Part shown: positions 43,304 through 51,304 of the stretch, piece after piece
How the letters are laid out: every line of letters starts with the position of its first letter
Position numbering within the stretch: the first letter of the stretch is position 1
DNA from: Fructobacillus sp. EFB-N1
GTDB lineage: Bacteria > Bacillota > Bacilli > Lactobacillales > Lactobacillaceae
Reading direction: 5' to 3'
NCBI RefSeq assembly: GCF_001038455.1
Contig: NZ_LDUY01000012.1
Coordinates: 1 to 60,529 of the forward strand
Length of the DNA: 60,529 nt
Program-made: the position numbers and the translations under genes
Notes under the pieces: generated by a model
Database searches by the model: none
What the model saw: the letters and a program-made list of their open reading frames with translations, nothing else
What the model was told of the DNA's origin: nothing

Positions 43304-43933
43304 TTAATTAGTAGCAAAGAAGTGATTACGTTCTTTTTCAACGTTCTTCTTAACGGTGTTACTATACCAGAATGGCACAATCACCCGACCGACAACGTGC
43401 TCCTTGGAAACAAAACCAAAGTAACGACTATCGTTTGAAACAGCACGGTGATCACCCAAAACGAAGTAGGCGTCCTTAGGCACAACCGTCTTGCCTTGGT
43501 CTGATTTCTTCCACATTCCTGTTGAAGAAAGCGTGCCAAGCGACCAAGTCGAACCGAAACTAGCTTCCGTTCCAGTCTGTTGTTCATCTGACGAAATAAA
43601 GGACTCGTTAACCTTTTTATTGTTAACGTACAGGTCGCCATTGCGGTATTCGACCGTATCACCTGGGATACCAATCACACGCTTAACATAGTCCTTGTTG
43701 CCAGCCTGGATTCGCGGATCTTCCTTCCGAGCATCAAACACAATAACATCCCCGCGCTTGGCCTCATGGGTCTTAGTCACCAAAACCTTTTGCTCATCTA
43801 ACAAGTTTGGCGCCATCGAATCACCATTGATGGTGACGACGTTCACCAAAAAAGTGGTTATGACCAAGTAAACTGCAATACCAAAAGCAATTGGAGCAAT
43901 CCAATTCCAAAGAAAGCTCAAAAATTTTTTCAT
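43304..43933 (-). CDS. lepB: Signal peptidase I
   Basis: Cleaves signal peptides of exported proteins on the outer face of the membrane. The 209 residues have one N-terminal membrane anchor (about 8-32), the catalytic Ser in NGDSMAPN (about 40) and Lys in DYVKRVIGIPGD (about 82), and box E VLGDHRAVSNDSRYFG. ATG 43933 is preferred over the one two codons upstream because AAGGAA is then properly spaced. It may process HtrA-like, amidase and binding-protein precursors encoded here. Confidence 0.95.
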   Translation of the reverse strand: MKKFLSFLWNWIAPIAFGIAVYLVITTFLVNVVTINGDSMAPNLLDEQKVLVTKTHEAKRGDVIVFDARKEDPRIQAGNKDYVKRVIGIPGDTVEYRNGDLYVNNKKVNESFISSDEQQTGTEASFGSTWSLGTLSSTGMWKKSDQGKTVVPKDAYFVLGDHRAVSNDSRYFGFVSKEHVVGRVIVPFWYSNTVKKNVEKERNHFFATN

Positions 43934-43981
43934 ATTCATTTCCTTAATTGATTTTACTATTATGTAGTCCTGAACTAAAAA

Positions 43982-44296
43982 TCAGGAGCGCACCGTATTA
44001 ATCGTTATATGATAGATTTTATCACTTGTTCGCCCTTTTGTATCGAAATGATAGATACCGTGCGCCAAATGCAGGTCTTTTAAGTCCGAATCCATGTACA
44101 AATCAGGAACGATATCCGTCGGATTAGGGCCAGGAAAGGCCTTCTGCCAGTCAATAATCAGGTTGTTCTCAAAGGAAAAGGCCAGGACCCGGTAGTCCAA
44201 CACGGGTGGTTGAGTGGCTTCAACCCCAGAATCAACCTCTTCTTGGACCGAGACCCAGTAATCCTTCCTGGTTAGGTTCATTTCAGCAATTTTCAA
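43982..44296 (-). CDS. Conserved-looking small protein of unknown function
   Basis: Not recognised. The 104-residue soluble protein is acidic and has no membrane segment or signal. It contains VLDYRVLAFSFENNLIIDWQKAFPGPNPTDIVPDLY and ends in a histidine-bearing segment, DLHLAHGIYHFD. TTG 44296 is nine bases from AAGGAGG, a strong site that supports real translation. It sits between rbsK and lepB on the same strand, and its TGA stop lies within a CTGATTTT octamer. Confidence 0.6.
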   Translation of the reverse strand: MKIAEMNLTRKDYWVSVQEEVDSGVEATQPPVLDYRVLAFSFENNLIIDWQKAFPGPNPTDIVPDLYMDSDLKDLHLAHGIYHFDTKGRTSDKIYHITINTVRS

Positions 44297-44331
44297 CGCT
44301 AAGATCCTCCTTCCTTACTTCCGTCGTTTTG

Positions 44332-45267
44332 TTACTTAGTCTTTGGTAGTTGGGCCAAAATCGCATCCTCAAATGGAATGGATGGCAATGCACCAGGTTG
44401 GGCCACCGTCAAAGACGCCGCCGCCACGCCGTACTTGATAGCCCCTTCGATATTGGCAAAGGATGGCACCAGGCGTGACAAGAGGGATCCAATAAAGGTG
44501 TCACCGGCTGCCGTGGTATCGATAGCGGTCGTCTTAATCGCGTTGACCATCACTTCCTTGCCGTCGGCTGATTTGTAAAAGGCCCCCTTATCGCCAAGAG
44601 TAATCAACACGTGCTTAACACCCGCCTTGAAGAAGAAGTCTGCATTTTGAATCAAAGACTCGCGGTCCGTAACCGGAATGTTGGTTAACAACTCCGCCTC
44701 ATGTTCGTTTGGAATCACCAAATCACTTTCCGCCAACAATTCCTTGGGGAAATTTTCTTGGTCGGGCACTGGTGCCGGGTTCAAAACTGTCACAGCCCCG
44801 GCTGCGTGCGCATCCTTAAAGGCTGACAGCACTGTTTCCAATGGAATTTCCAACTGGGCCAAGCAAAAGGCTGCATCCTCAAAGGCGGCCCGTTGGTCCC
44901 AAACATCCTTGGCTAAGAGCTGACCGTTGGCCCCCTCATAAACATAAATAATATTATCACCAGTGGCCTTAGACACCGTAATATAGGCCTGGCCTGTTTC
45001 GGCATCCTGGGATTCTAAAACATAGTCAAGGTTCAACCCATCCTCTTGGACTCGTCCAGCTAAATCAAAGCCAGCACCAACCTTGGTAATAAAGTTGGCT
45101 TGACCACCAGCGCGGGCCACCGCCACCGCTTGGTTGAGGCCCTTGCCTCCCATGACTTCTTCTTGGTGCTGGGGCGTTGAGAGCGTTTCCCCGCTATTGG
45201 CTAGCCGGGGCACCCGGGTGACCTTATCCAAATTAGTTGAACCGATAATTGTTGTCTTCTTGACCAT
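44332..45267 (-). CDS. rbsK: Ribokinase
   Basis: PfkB-family kinase making ribose-5-phosphate from ribose. The 311 residues have the N-terminal GSTNLDKV, the substrate motif GGKGLNQAVAVARAG (about 40-54) and the C-terminal motif DTTAAGDTFIGSLLSRL (about 250) with the catalytic Asp and anion hole. AAAGGA precedes ATG 45267. No ribose transporter is adjacent; ribose may come from nucleoside hydrolysis. Its product can be converted by RpiA, encoded nearby. Confidence 0.93.
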   Translation of the reverse strand: MVKKTTIIGSTNLDKVTRVPRLANSGETLSTPQHQEEVMGGKGLNQAVAVARAGGQANFITKVGAGFDLAGRVQEDGLNLDYVLESQDAETGQAYITVSKATGDNIIYVYEGANGQLLAKDVWDQRAAFEDAAFCLAQLEIPLETVLSAFKDAHAAGAVTVLNPAPVPDQENFPKELLAESDLVIPNEHEAELLTNIPVTDRESLIQNADFFFKAGVKHVLITLGDKGAFYKSADGKEVMVNAIKTTAIDTTAAGDTFIGSLLSRLVPSFANIEGAIKYGVAAASLTVAQPGALPSIPFEDAILAQLPKTK

Positions 45268-45381
45268 GACGAAATCCTTTCGCAGCCGTCAGTTACTTCA
45301 CTTTCCTTCTACTATTTTACAAGAAAAGAGCCCGTTTTTCTGCCTGCATTGCAGACTTTTCCCAATAAAAGGGTACACCCA

Positions 45382-45897
45382 TTAAGTCGTCTTTTGTTGT
45401 CCTTGATAAATCAGCTTCGTAAACCGTTCTGATTTTGGATCATAGTGCGCCTGATAAGCATCGACAATCGTACTCTTCGTGCTTTCACCAGACTTCATCA
45501 CGGTACTTTTAACCTCAATTGTCATATCGCCAGCCTTGTTCCCCTTCTGAAAGGCCTGCGATCCCTCATAAGTTGACTGAAGCTTGGTTGAATTAATCTG
45601 GCTCTGACTGTCATCATCCGGCATTACCTTATTAATCACTTTGGCATTGGTCACATCATTTTTAATAATATTTTGCTTGTTATTGGCGTATTCCTCATCG
45701 TTGGACCACTGGTAAAGATTTTTCATCAAGTCGTCCGCCTTCGTTCCCGCCGTTTTTGCCTGGCTTTGACTGAGTTTGACGCTCGGCTGCTTCTCCTGGC
45801 TGTTCCCAAAGACATGGGGCAAGACCGCCAAAGCGATAATCTCAACCACCGCTAGGATGGCTAAGATTAGGTAAATCATTTTTGCTTTTTTACTCAC
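45382..45897 (-). CDS. Membrane-anchored extracytoplasmic protein, function unknown
   Basis: The 171 residues begin with a basic tip and one hydrophobic helix (about 7-30), followed by a polar, Gln/Ser/Lys-rich domain that should face outside. There is no lipobox cysteine. The tail (DAYQAHYDPKSERFTKLIYQGQQ) resembles small secreted stress or conjugation-type proteins only loosely, so no function is claimed. GTG 45897 follows GGAG by six bases. It is upstream of rbsK on the same strand. Confidence 0.6.
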   Translation of the reverse strand: MSKKAKMIYLILAILAVVEIIALAVLPHVFGNSQEKQPSVKLSQSQAKTAGTKADDLMKNLYQWSNDEEYANNKQNIIKNDVTNAKVINKVMPDDDSQSQINSTKLQSTYEGSQAFQKGNKAGDMTIEVKSTVMKSGESTKSTIVDAYQAHYDPKSERFTKLIYQGQQKTT

Positions 45898-46066
45898 TGA
45901 ATTCTCCTCAAATTAGCCAAAATCAGTTTGGCTAACCTTTATCTAGATTCTTCTACCATACTAACATGGTCGGCTTAGCAAGGCCATGGCTGCTCACGGG
46001 AGCAAACAAGGTCGACCGCCCAGCTGATTTTTCAGGCGAAAAGGGCAAAATGCGTGAAAGTAACAA

Positions 46067-46094
46067 TTGGTTTAAGGGCCATTTCTGCTATAAT
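46067..46094 (+). promoter_or_regulatory. rpiA promoter
   Basis: TTGGTT (46067-46072) and TATAAT (46089-46094) are 16 bases apart, with an extended -10 TG-C. Confidence 0.75.
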
Positions 46095-46136
46095 AAAAGT
46101 AATGACTATTCCTTGCCGGTTGTTGGAGGATCAAAC

Positions 46137-46823
46137 GTGAATGATGACAAAGTAAAAGCGGCCCAAATGGCCGTCGAGTTGATTCCCAACCAGGCGATTG
46201 TTGGCCTGGGTTCGGGATCAACGGCCTCAATCTTTATTGATTTATTGGCCAAAAAAGCCCATGAAGAACAAATGGACATTACCTGCGTAGCCACATCCGT
46301 CCAAACTTCTCAACTCGCCCTTGGTTTCGGTTTAAAAGTTGTTGATATCGATGCCGTCGACCGCATCGATGTGACCGTTGATGGGGCTGACGAAGTCGAT
46401 GGCAACTTGAACGGGATTAAGGGTGGTGGTGCCGCTCTTCTTTTCGAGAAGATTGTGGCCACGAACTCAACCAAAAATATCTGGGTTGTGGACTCTTCCA
46501 AGCAGCACCTACGCTTGGGGTCTTACCGTCTTCCTGTGGAAGTGGTGAAGTTTGGTGTCCACCATGTGTTTAACTACCTTAAAACTCGTGATTTAAAGCC
46601 CGTTTATCGGCAGCAAGAGGATGGCAATTACCTGACGACTGATTCTGGTAATTACATCATTGACGTTGATATCACTGGTCAAGAGGATTTGCCCCAGTTG
46701 GCCCAGGACCTTAAGGCCTTGACCGGTGTCGTGGAACACGGTCTTTTTATCGATATTTGTGATGTCTTGTTGGTTGGTAACACCGGCCAAGCAATCTACA
46801 AAGATCAATTAACCCACTCATAA
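46137..46823 (+). CDS. rpiA: Ribose-5-phosphate isomerase A
   Basis: Interconverts ribose-5-phosphate and ribulose-5-phosphate. The 228 residues have the phosphate loop GLGSGSTASIFID (about 22-34), DGADEVDGNLNGIKGGGAALLFEKIVA with the catalytic Asp/Lys region, and VVEHGLFI at the end. The true start is GTG 46137, seven bases after GGAGG; the longer frame upstream would include the promoter. Confidence 0.95.
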   Translation: MNDDKVKAAQMAVELIPNQAIVGLGSGSTASIFIDLLAKKAHEEQMDITCVATSVQTSQLALGFGLKVVDIDAVDRIDVTVDGADEVDGNLNGIKGGGAALLFEKIVATNSTKNIWVVDSSKQHLRLGSYRLPVEVVKFGVHHVFNYLKTRDLKPVYRQQEDGNYLTTDSGNYIIDVDITGQEDLPQLAQDLKALTGVVEHGLFIDICDVLLVGNTGQAIYKDQLTHS

Positions 46824-46833
46824 TTTCAAACAG

Positions 46834-46863
46834 AAAGTCCGGCAAATTTGCCGGACTTTTTTG
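46834..46863 (+). terminator. rpiA terminator
   Basis: AAAGTCCGGCAAATTTGCCGGACTTTT, a near-perfect palindrome followed by Ts. Confidence 0.9.
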
Positions 46864-46915
46864 TCTCTTTTTGAAGGTAAAATCAGCTTTGAAGACCGCA
46901 TCAAATTGCCTTGAA

Positions 46916-46944
46916 TTGCTGATTTAAAAGGCCTATCATATAAT
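46916..46944 (+). promoter_or_regulatory. thrE promoter
   Basis: TTGCTG (46916-46921) and TATAAT (46939-46944) are 17 bases apart. An inverted pair of octamer-like sites, AAAATCAG at 46879 and CTGATTT overlapping the -35, lies here. Confidence 0.7.
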
Positions 46945-46989
46945 TTATATTGACTCTGTTTTAAAAAGTTCATGAGAAGGATAAAGGCC

Positions 46990-48351
46990 ATGACAACCCC
47001 CACAACACAAGCTGCCATCGAAGACACCATTCACCCCGAACGCCTCCACCACCACATGGCGATTCGCTGGGAAAAGGTAATTGAAAATGATCAAGTGCCA
47101 GCTCGTCAAGCGTCTTTGCGGGTACGGGCTTCAATTGTAGGTCGAGTTGGTCTTTTACTTCTTTCCTCTGGAACAGGTGCCTGGCGGGTCCGCGATGCCA
47201 TGAACATCGTGGCCAGAGCGCTCCAAATGACTTGCTCGGCCGACATTGGTTTTACCTCCCTCACAGTCACCTGCTTTGACGGGGTGGAATCGTTTACCGA
47301 AAGCCTCTCGCTTGCCAGCTCGGGGGTTAATACCGACAAGTTGACTCAGCTCCAAGACTTTGTCCAACGCTTTGCCAGTGACTATGCCGACCAAAAGCCG
47401 GCCCTTATCCACCAGCGACTTGATGCAATTAAAAAAGAACCCGGCAACTACCAACCTTATCAATCTGGTTTAGCCGCTGGCCTGGCCTGTGCTGGCTTTA
47501 TCTTTTTGCTTGGTGGCGGTTTGATTGAAATGATCTGCTGCTTTGTTGGCGCTGGATTAGGACAATTTACCCGTAAGCTCCTGGGAAAACGTCACTGGAC
47601 CTCCGTCGCTACCACGGCGCTGGGCGTGGCCATCGCCTGCCTAGCTTACTTTCTATCCTTACGATTTTGGGGGCTCTTTTTAACCAATACCTCAGCCCAT
47701 GAAGCCGGCTATATTGGCGCCATGCTCTTTGTCATCCCCGGCTTCCCCTATATCACGAGTATCCTCGATATCACGAAGAACGATATGCGGTCTGGATTGG
47801 AGCGTTTAACCTTTGCCCTGACGACGATTATCACGGCAACCTTTATTGGTTGGCTCCTAGCCCTCAGCTTTGGCTTCAAACCACAAAATTTCTTGCCACA
47901 AGGACTATCACTCTACCCACTAATTGCATTGCGCTTAATGGCCTCCTTTGCCGGTGTTTACGGCTTCTCGATGATGTTTAATTCTAAGCAGAAGATGGCC
48001 ATCACCGCCGGCCTGATTGGCGCCGTTGCCAACACCACCCGGTTAGAGTTGGTGGACCTTGTCCACTGTCCACCAGCAGCGGCTGCCTTTATCGGTGCCT
48101 TGCTAGCCGGCCTATTGGCCTCCGTGGTAAACCGGAAATTGCGGTACCCTCGGATCACCCTAACCGTGCCATCCATCGTGATTATGGTCCCAGGACTCTA
48201 CATCTATCGCGGCGTTTATAACCTCGGACTCAACAACGTGGGGACAGGTGCTGAATGGCTAACCAAAGCCCTCTTAATCATGCTCTTTCTGCCCTTCGGC
48301 CTTTTCGTAGCCCGGTTTATCCTGGATAAAAGATGGCGAATGGTGGATTAA
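46990..48351 (+). CDS. ThrE-family threonine/serine exporter
   Basis: The 453-residue protein combines both halves of the ThrE family in one chain. The N-terminal soluble and membrane part (about 1-275) has RVGLLLLSSGTGAWRVRDAMNIVARAL and the PGFPYITSILDITKNDMRSGLERL motif, followed by a second membrane block (about 285-450) with TVPSIVIMVPGLYIYRG. About ten membrane segments are predicted. Substrate by homology is threonine or serine, driven by protons, but is not proven. GAGAAGG precedes ATG 46990. Confidence 0.85.
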   Translation: MTTPTTQAAIEDTIHPERLHHHMAIRWEKVIENDQVPARQASLRVRASIVGRVGLLLLSSGTGAWRVRDAMNIVARALQMTCSADIGFTSLTVTCFDGVESFTESLSLASSGVNTDKLTQLQDFVQRFASDYADQKPALIHQRLDAIKKEPGNYQPYQSGLAAGLACAGFIFLLGGGLIEMICCFVGAGLGQFTRKLLGKRHWTSVATTALGVAIACLAYFLSLRFWGLFLTNTSAHEAGYIGAMLFVIPGFPYITSILDITKNDMRSGLERLTFALTTIITATFIGWLLALSFGFKPQNFLPQGLSLYPLIALRLMASFAGVYGFSMMFNSKQKMAITAGLIGAVANTTRLELVDLVHCPPAAAAFIGALLAGLLASVVNRKLRYPRITLTVPSIVIMVPGLYIYRGVYNLGLNNVGTGAEWLTKALLIMLFLPFGLFVARFILDKRWRMVD

Positions 48352-48378
48352 CACTTTTACTATAGCCATTGAAGAGCA

Positions 48379-48421
48379 CAAAGGACTGACGCTGATAAAA
48401 TATCAGGGCTAGTCCTTTTAC
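48379..48421 (+). terminator. thrE terminator
   Basis: AAAGGACT-GCTGATA pairs with TATCAG-AGTCCTTTT, then T-rich sequence. Confidence 0.8.
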
Positions 48422-48464
48422 TTTGTTTTAAATGTTTAATGTGGCATCACAAATTCAATCTTTA

Positions 48465-48749
48465 TCAACCATACTTTGAAAATGTTTGACCAATTCCTAG
48501 TACACGGCCATTCTTGTAGTCCTGATACCCTTGCTCGATTTCATCATACAAAGATTGGATAATTTTATCCCGACGCTTATATTTTTCGTCGACCAAATCA
48601 GTAGGTACCTCACCGTGAGCAACCATCTTTTCCAAAACCGAATTTAAAATTGTCGCCATATCAAGGTGTTCGAAAGCCGCAATCTTTTGGGCCTTAGCGA
48701 GCAATTCATCATTTGTAAGAAAACTAAACTGCTGATTTTTTATTAACAT
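48465..48749 (-). CDS. RelB/DinJ-like ribbon-helix-helix antitoxin, apparently orphan
   Basis: About 94 residues. The first 45 (FSFLTNDELLAKAQKIAAFEHLDMATILNSVLEKMVAHGEVP) fit the ribbon-helix-helix pattern of RelB/DinJ antitoxins, and the tail DEIEQGYQDYKNGRVLGIGQTFSKYG resembles toxin-binding tails. No toxin gene is adjacent on either strand. Three ATGs overlap at the start; 48749 has the best spacing to AAAGGA. It lies in an AT-rich patch and may have been acquired and lost its partner, or act as a plain repressor. Confidence 0.6.
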   Translation of the reverse strand: MLIKNQQFSFLTNDELLAKAQKIAAFEHLDMATILNSVLEKMVAHGEVPTDLVDEKYKRRDKIIQSLYDEIEQGYQDYKNGRVLGIGQTFSKYG

Positions 48750-49016
48750 CATCATTTCCTTTCTTGTGGATACTCAGGTATATTGGCATATCTATTATGT
48801 ACTGTTTTTTAGTTAATCATGCGATTCACGGCAGGTATGTGAACCACGATTTCATTACTAAACAAATCAAAGGTATTCTTAAAAAATTACATCACTGATT
48901 TTACTTCAGTTTCTCTACTTCCACCTCGTTTGTTATATTTTTAATTGAAAAATCAGCTAATGTTGATATAGTGACTATTAAAAACGGCAACACTTTGCTT
49001 ATACAGAAGAACTAAA
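48750..49016. other. AT-rich gap of accessory character
   Basis: No gene seen. It carries an inverted pair of the octamer, CTGATTTT at 48895-48902 and AAAATCAG at 48949-48956, about 46 bases apart. Base composition is more AT-rich than its surroundings by eye. Confidence 0.5.
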
Positions 49017-49442
49017 ATGGATATTTAGGAAAGACTATTTACTAAGGCGGAAGTATTGTATAACCATCATAATGTGTCACCATTTATTTATGCCCAGCAT
49101 GTTGTGACAGCAATAGAAGCAGATGACGGAAACATCTACACAGGATTTTGTTTTGAGGCCACGGCCGGCGTTTTTCATCTTTGTGCAGAACGTGCTGCTG
49201 CATTTCGTATGTTCCAACACAGTGGACAAACAAAAACAAAAAAAATCATCACCTTCAGGGACAGTGCACCAGCAAATGGTAATAGCATGCCTTGTGGCGA
49301 CTGCTTAGATTTCTTACTACAATTGAATAGTAAAAATAAAGCAACGCGCTTTATGATGGCCTTTAAAACTAGAGAAACTGTTGCCTTATCTGAACTGTTA
49401 CCAAAGTGGCGGGGAGAAGACCGACTTGATGACATTCAATAG
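49017..49442 (+). pseudogene. Cytidine deaminase-like gene with an amber codon at position 4
   Basis: From TTG 49056 the reading frame gives 128 residues of a deaminase fold. GVFHLCAERAAAF has the zinc Cys and catalytic Glu, and NGNSMPCGDCLDF has the two further zinc Cys. In the same frame upstream is ATG GAT ATT TAG (49017-49028) and then GAAAGACTATTTACTAAGGC, coding ERLFTKA. As I recall the family, the usual start is M-D-I-W-E, so TAG probably replaces a TGG tryptophan codon. Either the gene is a fresh pseudogene or translation restarts at TTG 49056, seven or eight bases after AAGGCGG. The catalytic residues are intact. Confidence 0.65.
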
Positions 49443-49470
49443 CAAAAGCCACTAACTTCAACCGAATTCA

Positions 49471-49498
49471 AAAAGACCAACTCAGAGTTGGTCTTTTG
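49471..49498. terminator. Bidirectional terminator
   Basis: AAAAGACCAACTC-AGAGTTGGTCTTTT lies between convergent genes. Confidence 0.9.
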
Positions 49499-49513
49499 TT
49501 TATGCACACACAG

Positions 49514-50005
49514 TTAACGTTGAGAATGTTTATGAATGAAATTAAATAGTTTCTCGGTACGCTTTTGCCATGTATAACGCATGTCAAATTGATATTGCCG
49601 ATCTAATCGTTTTAATCGAGTAACTACGTAACTTACGATAAGACTACCAACGACAACTGGAATGAATCCCCAAATCGTCAGTCGAATAACATCTGTTGCT
49701 TCAAGAAATAAAATAATTACAAAACATAAATCTGCTAACAATAATCTACGATAAATTGGTTTAAAAAATCCTTGAACATCTTTCTTCGTAAAACTATCTT
49801 TCATTTTTCCATCTTCCCTTAATAGCTCATCAAGCGATAAATCTAAAATATCGGATAGACAAATTAACAAATTAAAATCAGGATAATTTTTTCCATTTTC
49901 CCAGTGAGAAATTGTTTGCCTAGTCACAAACAGAAGGTTAGATAACGTCTGCTGTGACATTCCTTTTTGTTTTCGTACTTGCTTTAAATGTTCCCCAAAC
50001 TCCAT
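49514..50005 (-). CDS. XRE regulator with two membrane helices
   Basis: The 163 residues have an HTH_3 domain (about 6-60) with MSQQTLSNLLFVTRQTISHWENGKNYPDFNLL. A linker follows, then two hydrophobic segments (about 83-103 and 108-130) and a basic tail. Membrane-bound XRE regulators of this type are common in lactic acid bacteria; targets are unknown. GGGGGAGG lies directly before ATG 50005. It sits beside the deaminase-like gene in the accessory patch and upstream of no obvious partner. Confidence 0.8.
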   Translation of the reverse strand: MEFGEHLKQVRKQKGMSQQTLSNLLFVTRQTISHWENGKNYPDFNLLICLSDILDLSLDELLREDGKMKDSFTKKDVQGFFKPIYRRLLLADLCFVIILFLEATDVIRLTIWGFIPVVVGSLIVSYVVTRLKRLDRQYQFDMRYTWQKRTEKLFNFIHKHSQR

Positions 50006-50115
50006 CACCCTCCCCCTTTCAATTACTGCTAATAACCTATGATTATTATGAGTTAAAAAAGCAAATAATAAAAGCAAGTACTTCTTACCCTTTCCTGGAA
50101 CTACTTATTTTCAAG

Positions 50116-50156
50116 AAAAAACCCGCCCTTCTCAACGCTGAGAAGGGCGGGTTTTC
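50116..50156 (-). terminator. Terminator of the AEC transporter gene
   Basis: AAAACCCGCCCTTCTCA pairs with TGAGAAGGGCGGGTTTT around ACGC, with Ts on the minus strand. Confidence 0.92.
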
Positions 50157-50171
50157 TTACCGAAAGATATC

Positions 50172-51128
50172 TTATTTAAAGAGCATTGTCGCAACGGTAT
50201 TCACGACAGGCACAACCACCACAAAGAGAATGGTTGATGTGGTGACGACGTTCGTGGCGTACTTCACGTCGCCATTAGCCTCATTGGCCAAAATTGGCAG
50301 AACAGCCAAAGCCGGCGTAGCAGCTTGCACTGCCAAAGTCTGAGCTTCAAGGTGTGGTAAATGGCCCAAGAAGCCGCCGGCAAAGACCAACAGTGTCAAC
50401 ATAACTGTCGGTGCAAAGATAAAGCGCCCAACTAAGGCAACAACCGTGTCCTTGTCAAAGTGAATGCTTTTTAAGCCAGCATCCGCTAGGACAATCCCAA
50501 TGTAAATCAGGGACAATGGCGTGACCAAGTTACCAACGTAAGTCAGTGTTGACGTTGCAAAATCAGGAACTGGAATGGCCAGGAGTAAGAAGGCCAAGGC
50601 CACCAGGAACCCAATCAATGGAGCGGGCAAAAGTTTCTTCCAATTGAAAGCCCTTTGTCCTTTATCTGGGTTATCATTGGCAATAATCAAAGCACCAATG
50701 GCCCAGGTCGAAACCGTATTCATTACATAATAAACCAGGAAGTAAGATAAGGCCTGGTTACCAAAGAGGGCCACATTTAAGGGCAAGCCAATAAAGATGG
50801 TATTGGCATTAACGACAACGTTAATAAAGGTCCCTTTGCGGCCAGGACGGACCTTGAAGACATAAGCCAAAATGTAGGCAACTAAGTAGCTAATGGCAAA
50901 TGAGAGGAAGGCGTAAACCAACCCTCCAGACAAGGACACTAATTTATCACGTGTCAAAAACTTTAAGACCGACACAAAAATCGATGCCGGTAAGGCGATA
51001 TTGGTAATCAAACGGGAAATATTCCCGGAAAAACCGTCAGCAAACCAACCCCACTGGCGCAAAATAAAACCAAGGGCAATCATCAAGATGATTGTCACAA
51101 CACTTTCAATCGAATTCAAAAATGCCAT
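50172..51128 (-). CDS. mleP: AEC-family transporter, probable malate permease
   Basis: The 318 residues have ten predicted membrane segments arranged as two repeats, with VVNANTIFIGLPLNVALFG and the C-terminal ANEANGDVKYATNVVTTST motif of the auxin efflux carrier family. In lactic acid bacteria the AEC member next to malolactic enzyme takes up malate, and here it follows mleA on the same strand by 176 bases. GGGAGT precedes the ATG. The assignment to malate rests on this context. Confidence 0.82.
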   Translation of the reverse strand: MAFLNSIESVVTIILMIALGFILRQWGWFADGFSGNISRLITNIALPASIFVSVLKFLTRDKLVSLSGGLVYAFLSFAISYLVAYILAYVFKVRPGRKGTFINVVVNANTIFIGLPLNVALFGNQALSYFLVYYVMNTVSTWAIGALIIANDNPDKGQRAFNWKKLLPAPLIGFLVALAFLLLAIPVPDFATSTLTYVGNLVTPLSLIYIGIVLADAGLKSIHFDKDTVVALVGRFIFAPTVMLTLLVFAGGFLGHLPHLEAQTLAVQAATPALAVLPILANEANGDVKYATNVVTTSTILFVVVVPVVNTVATMLFK

Positions 51129-51237
51129 AAAAACTCCCTTCTACGGGTGGCGCCTGATTATCACAGCCCCATCCACTTCTCAGCGCTGATGTGGTCACTG
51201 ATTTTCCATGAACTTCACTATTTTTAAAAAATTGTAC

Positions 51238-51263
51238 ATAAAAAAGGACTTTACGCCCTTTTC
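51238..51263 (-). terminator. Weak terminator between mleA and mleP
   Basis: AAAGGGC-GTAAA-GTCCTTT followed by TTT on the minus strand. It may allow partial read-through into mleP. Confidence 0.55.
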
Positions 51264-51304
51264 CATGTGTTGTTGCTTTGCTTTGTTTTTTTGTAAGTTA
51301 AATC

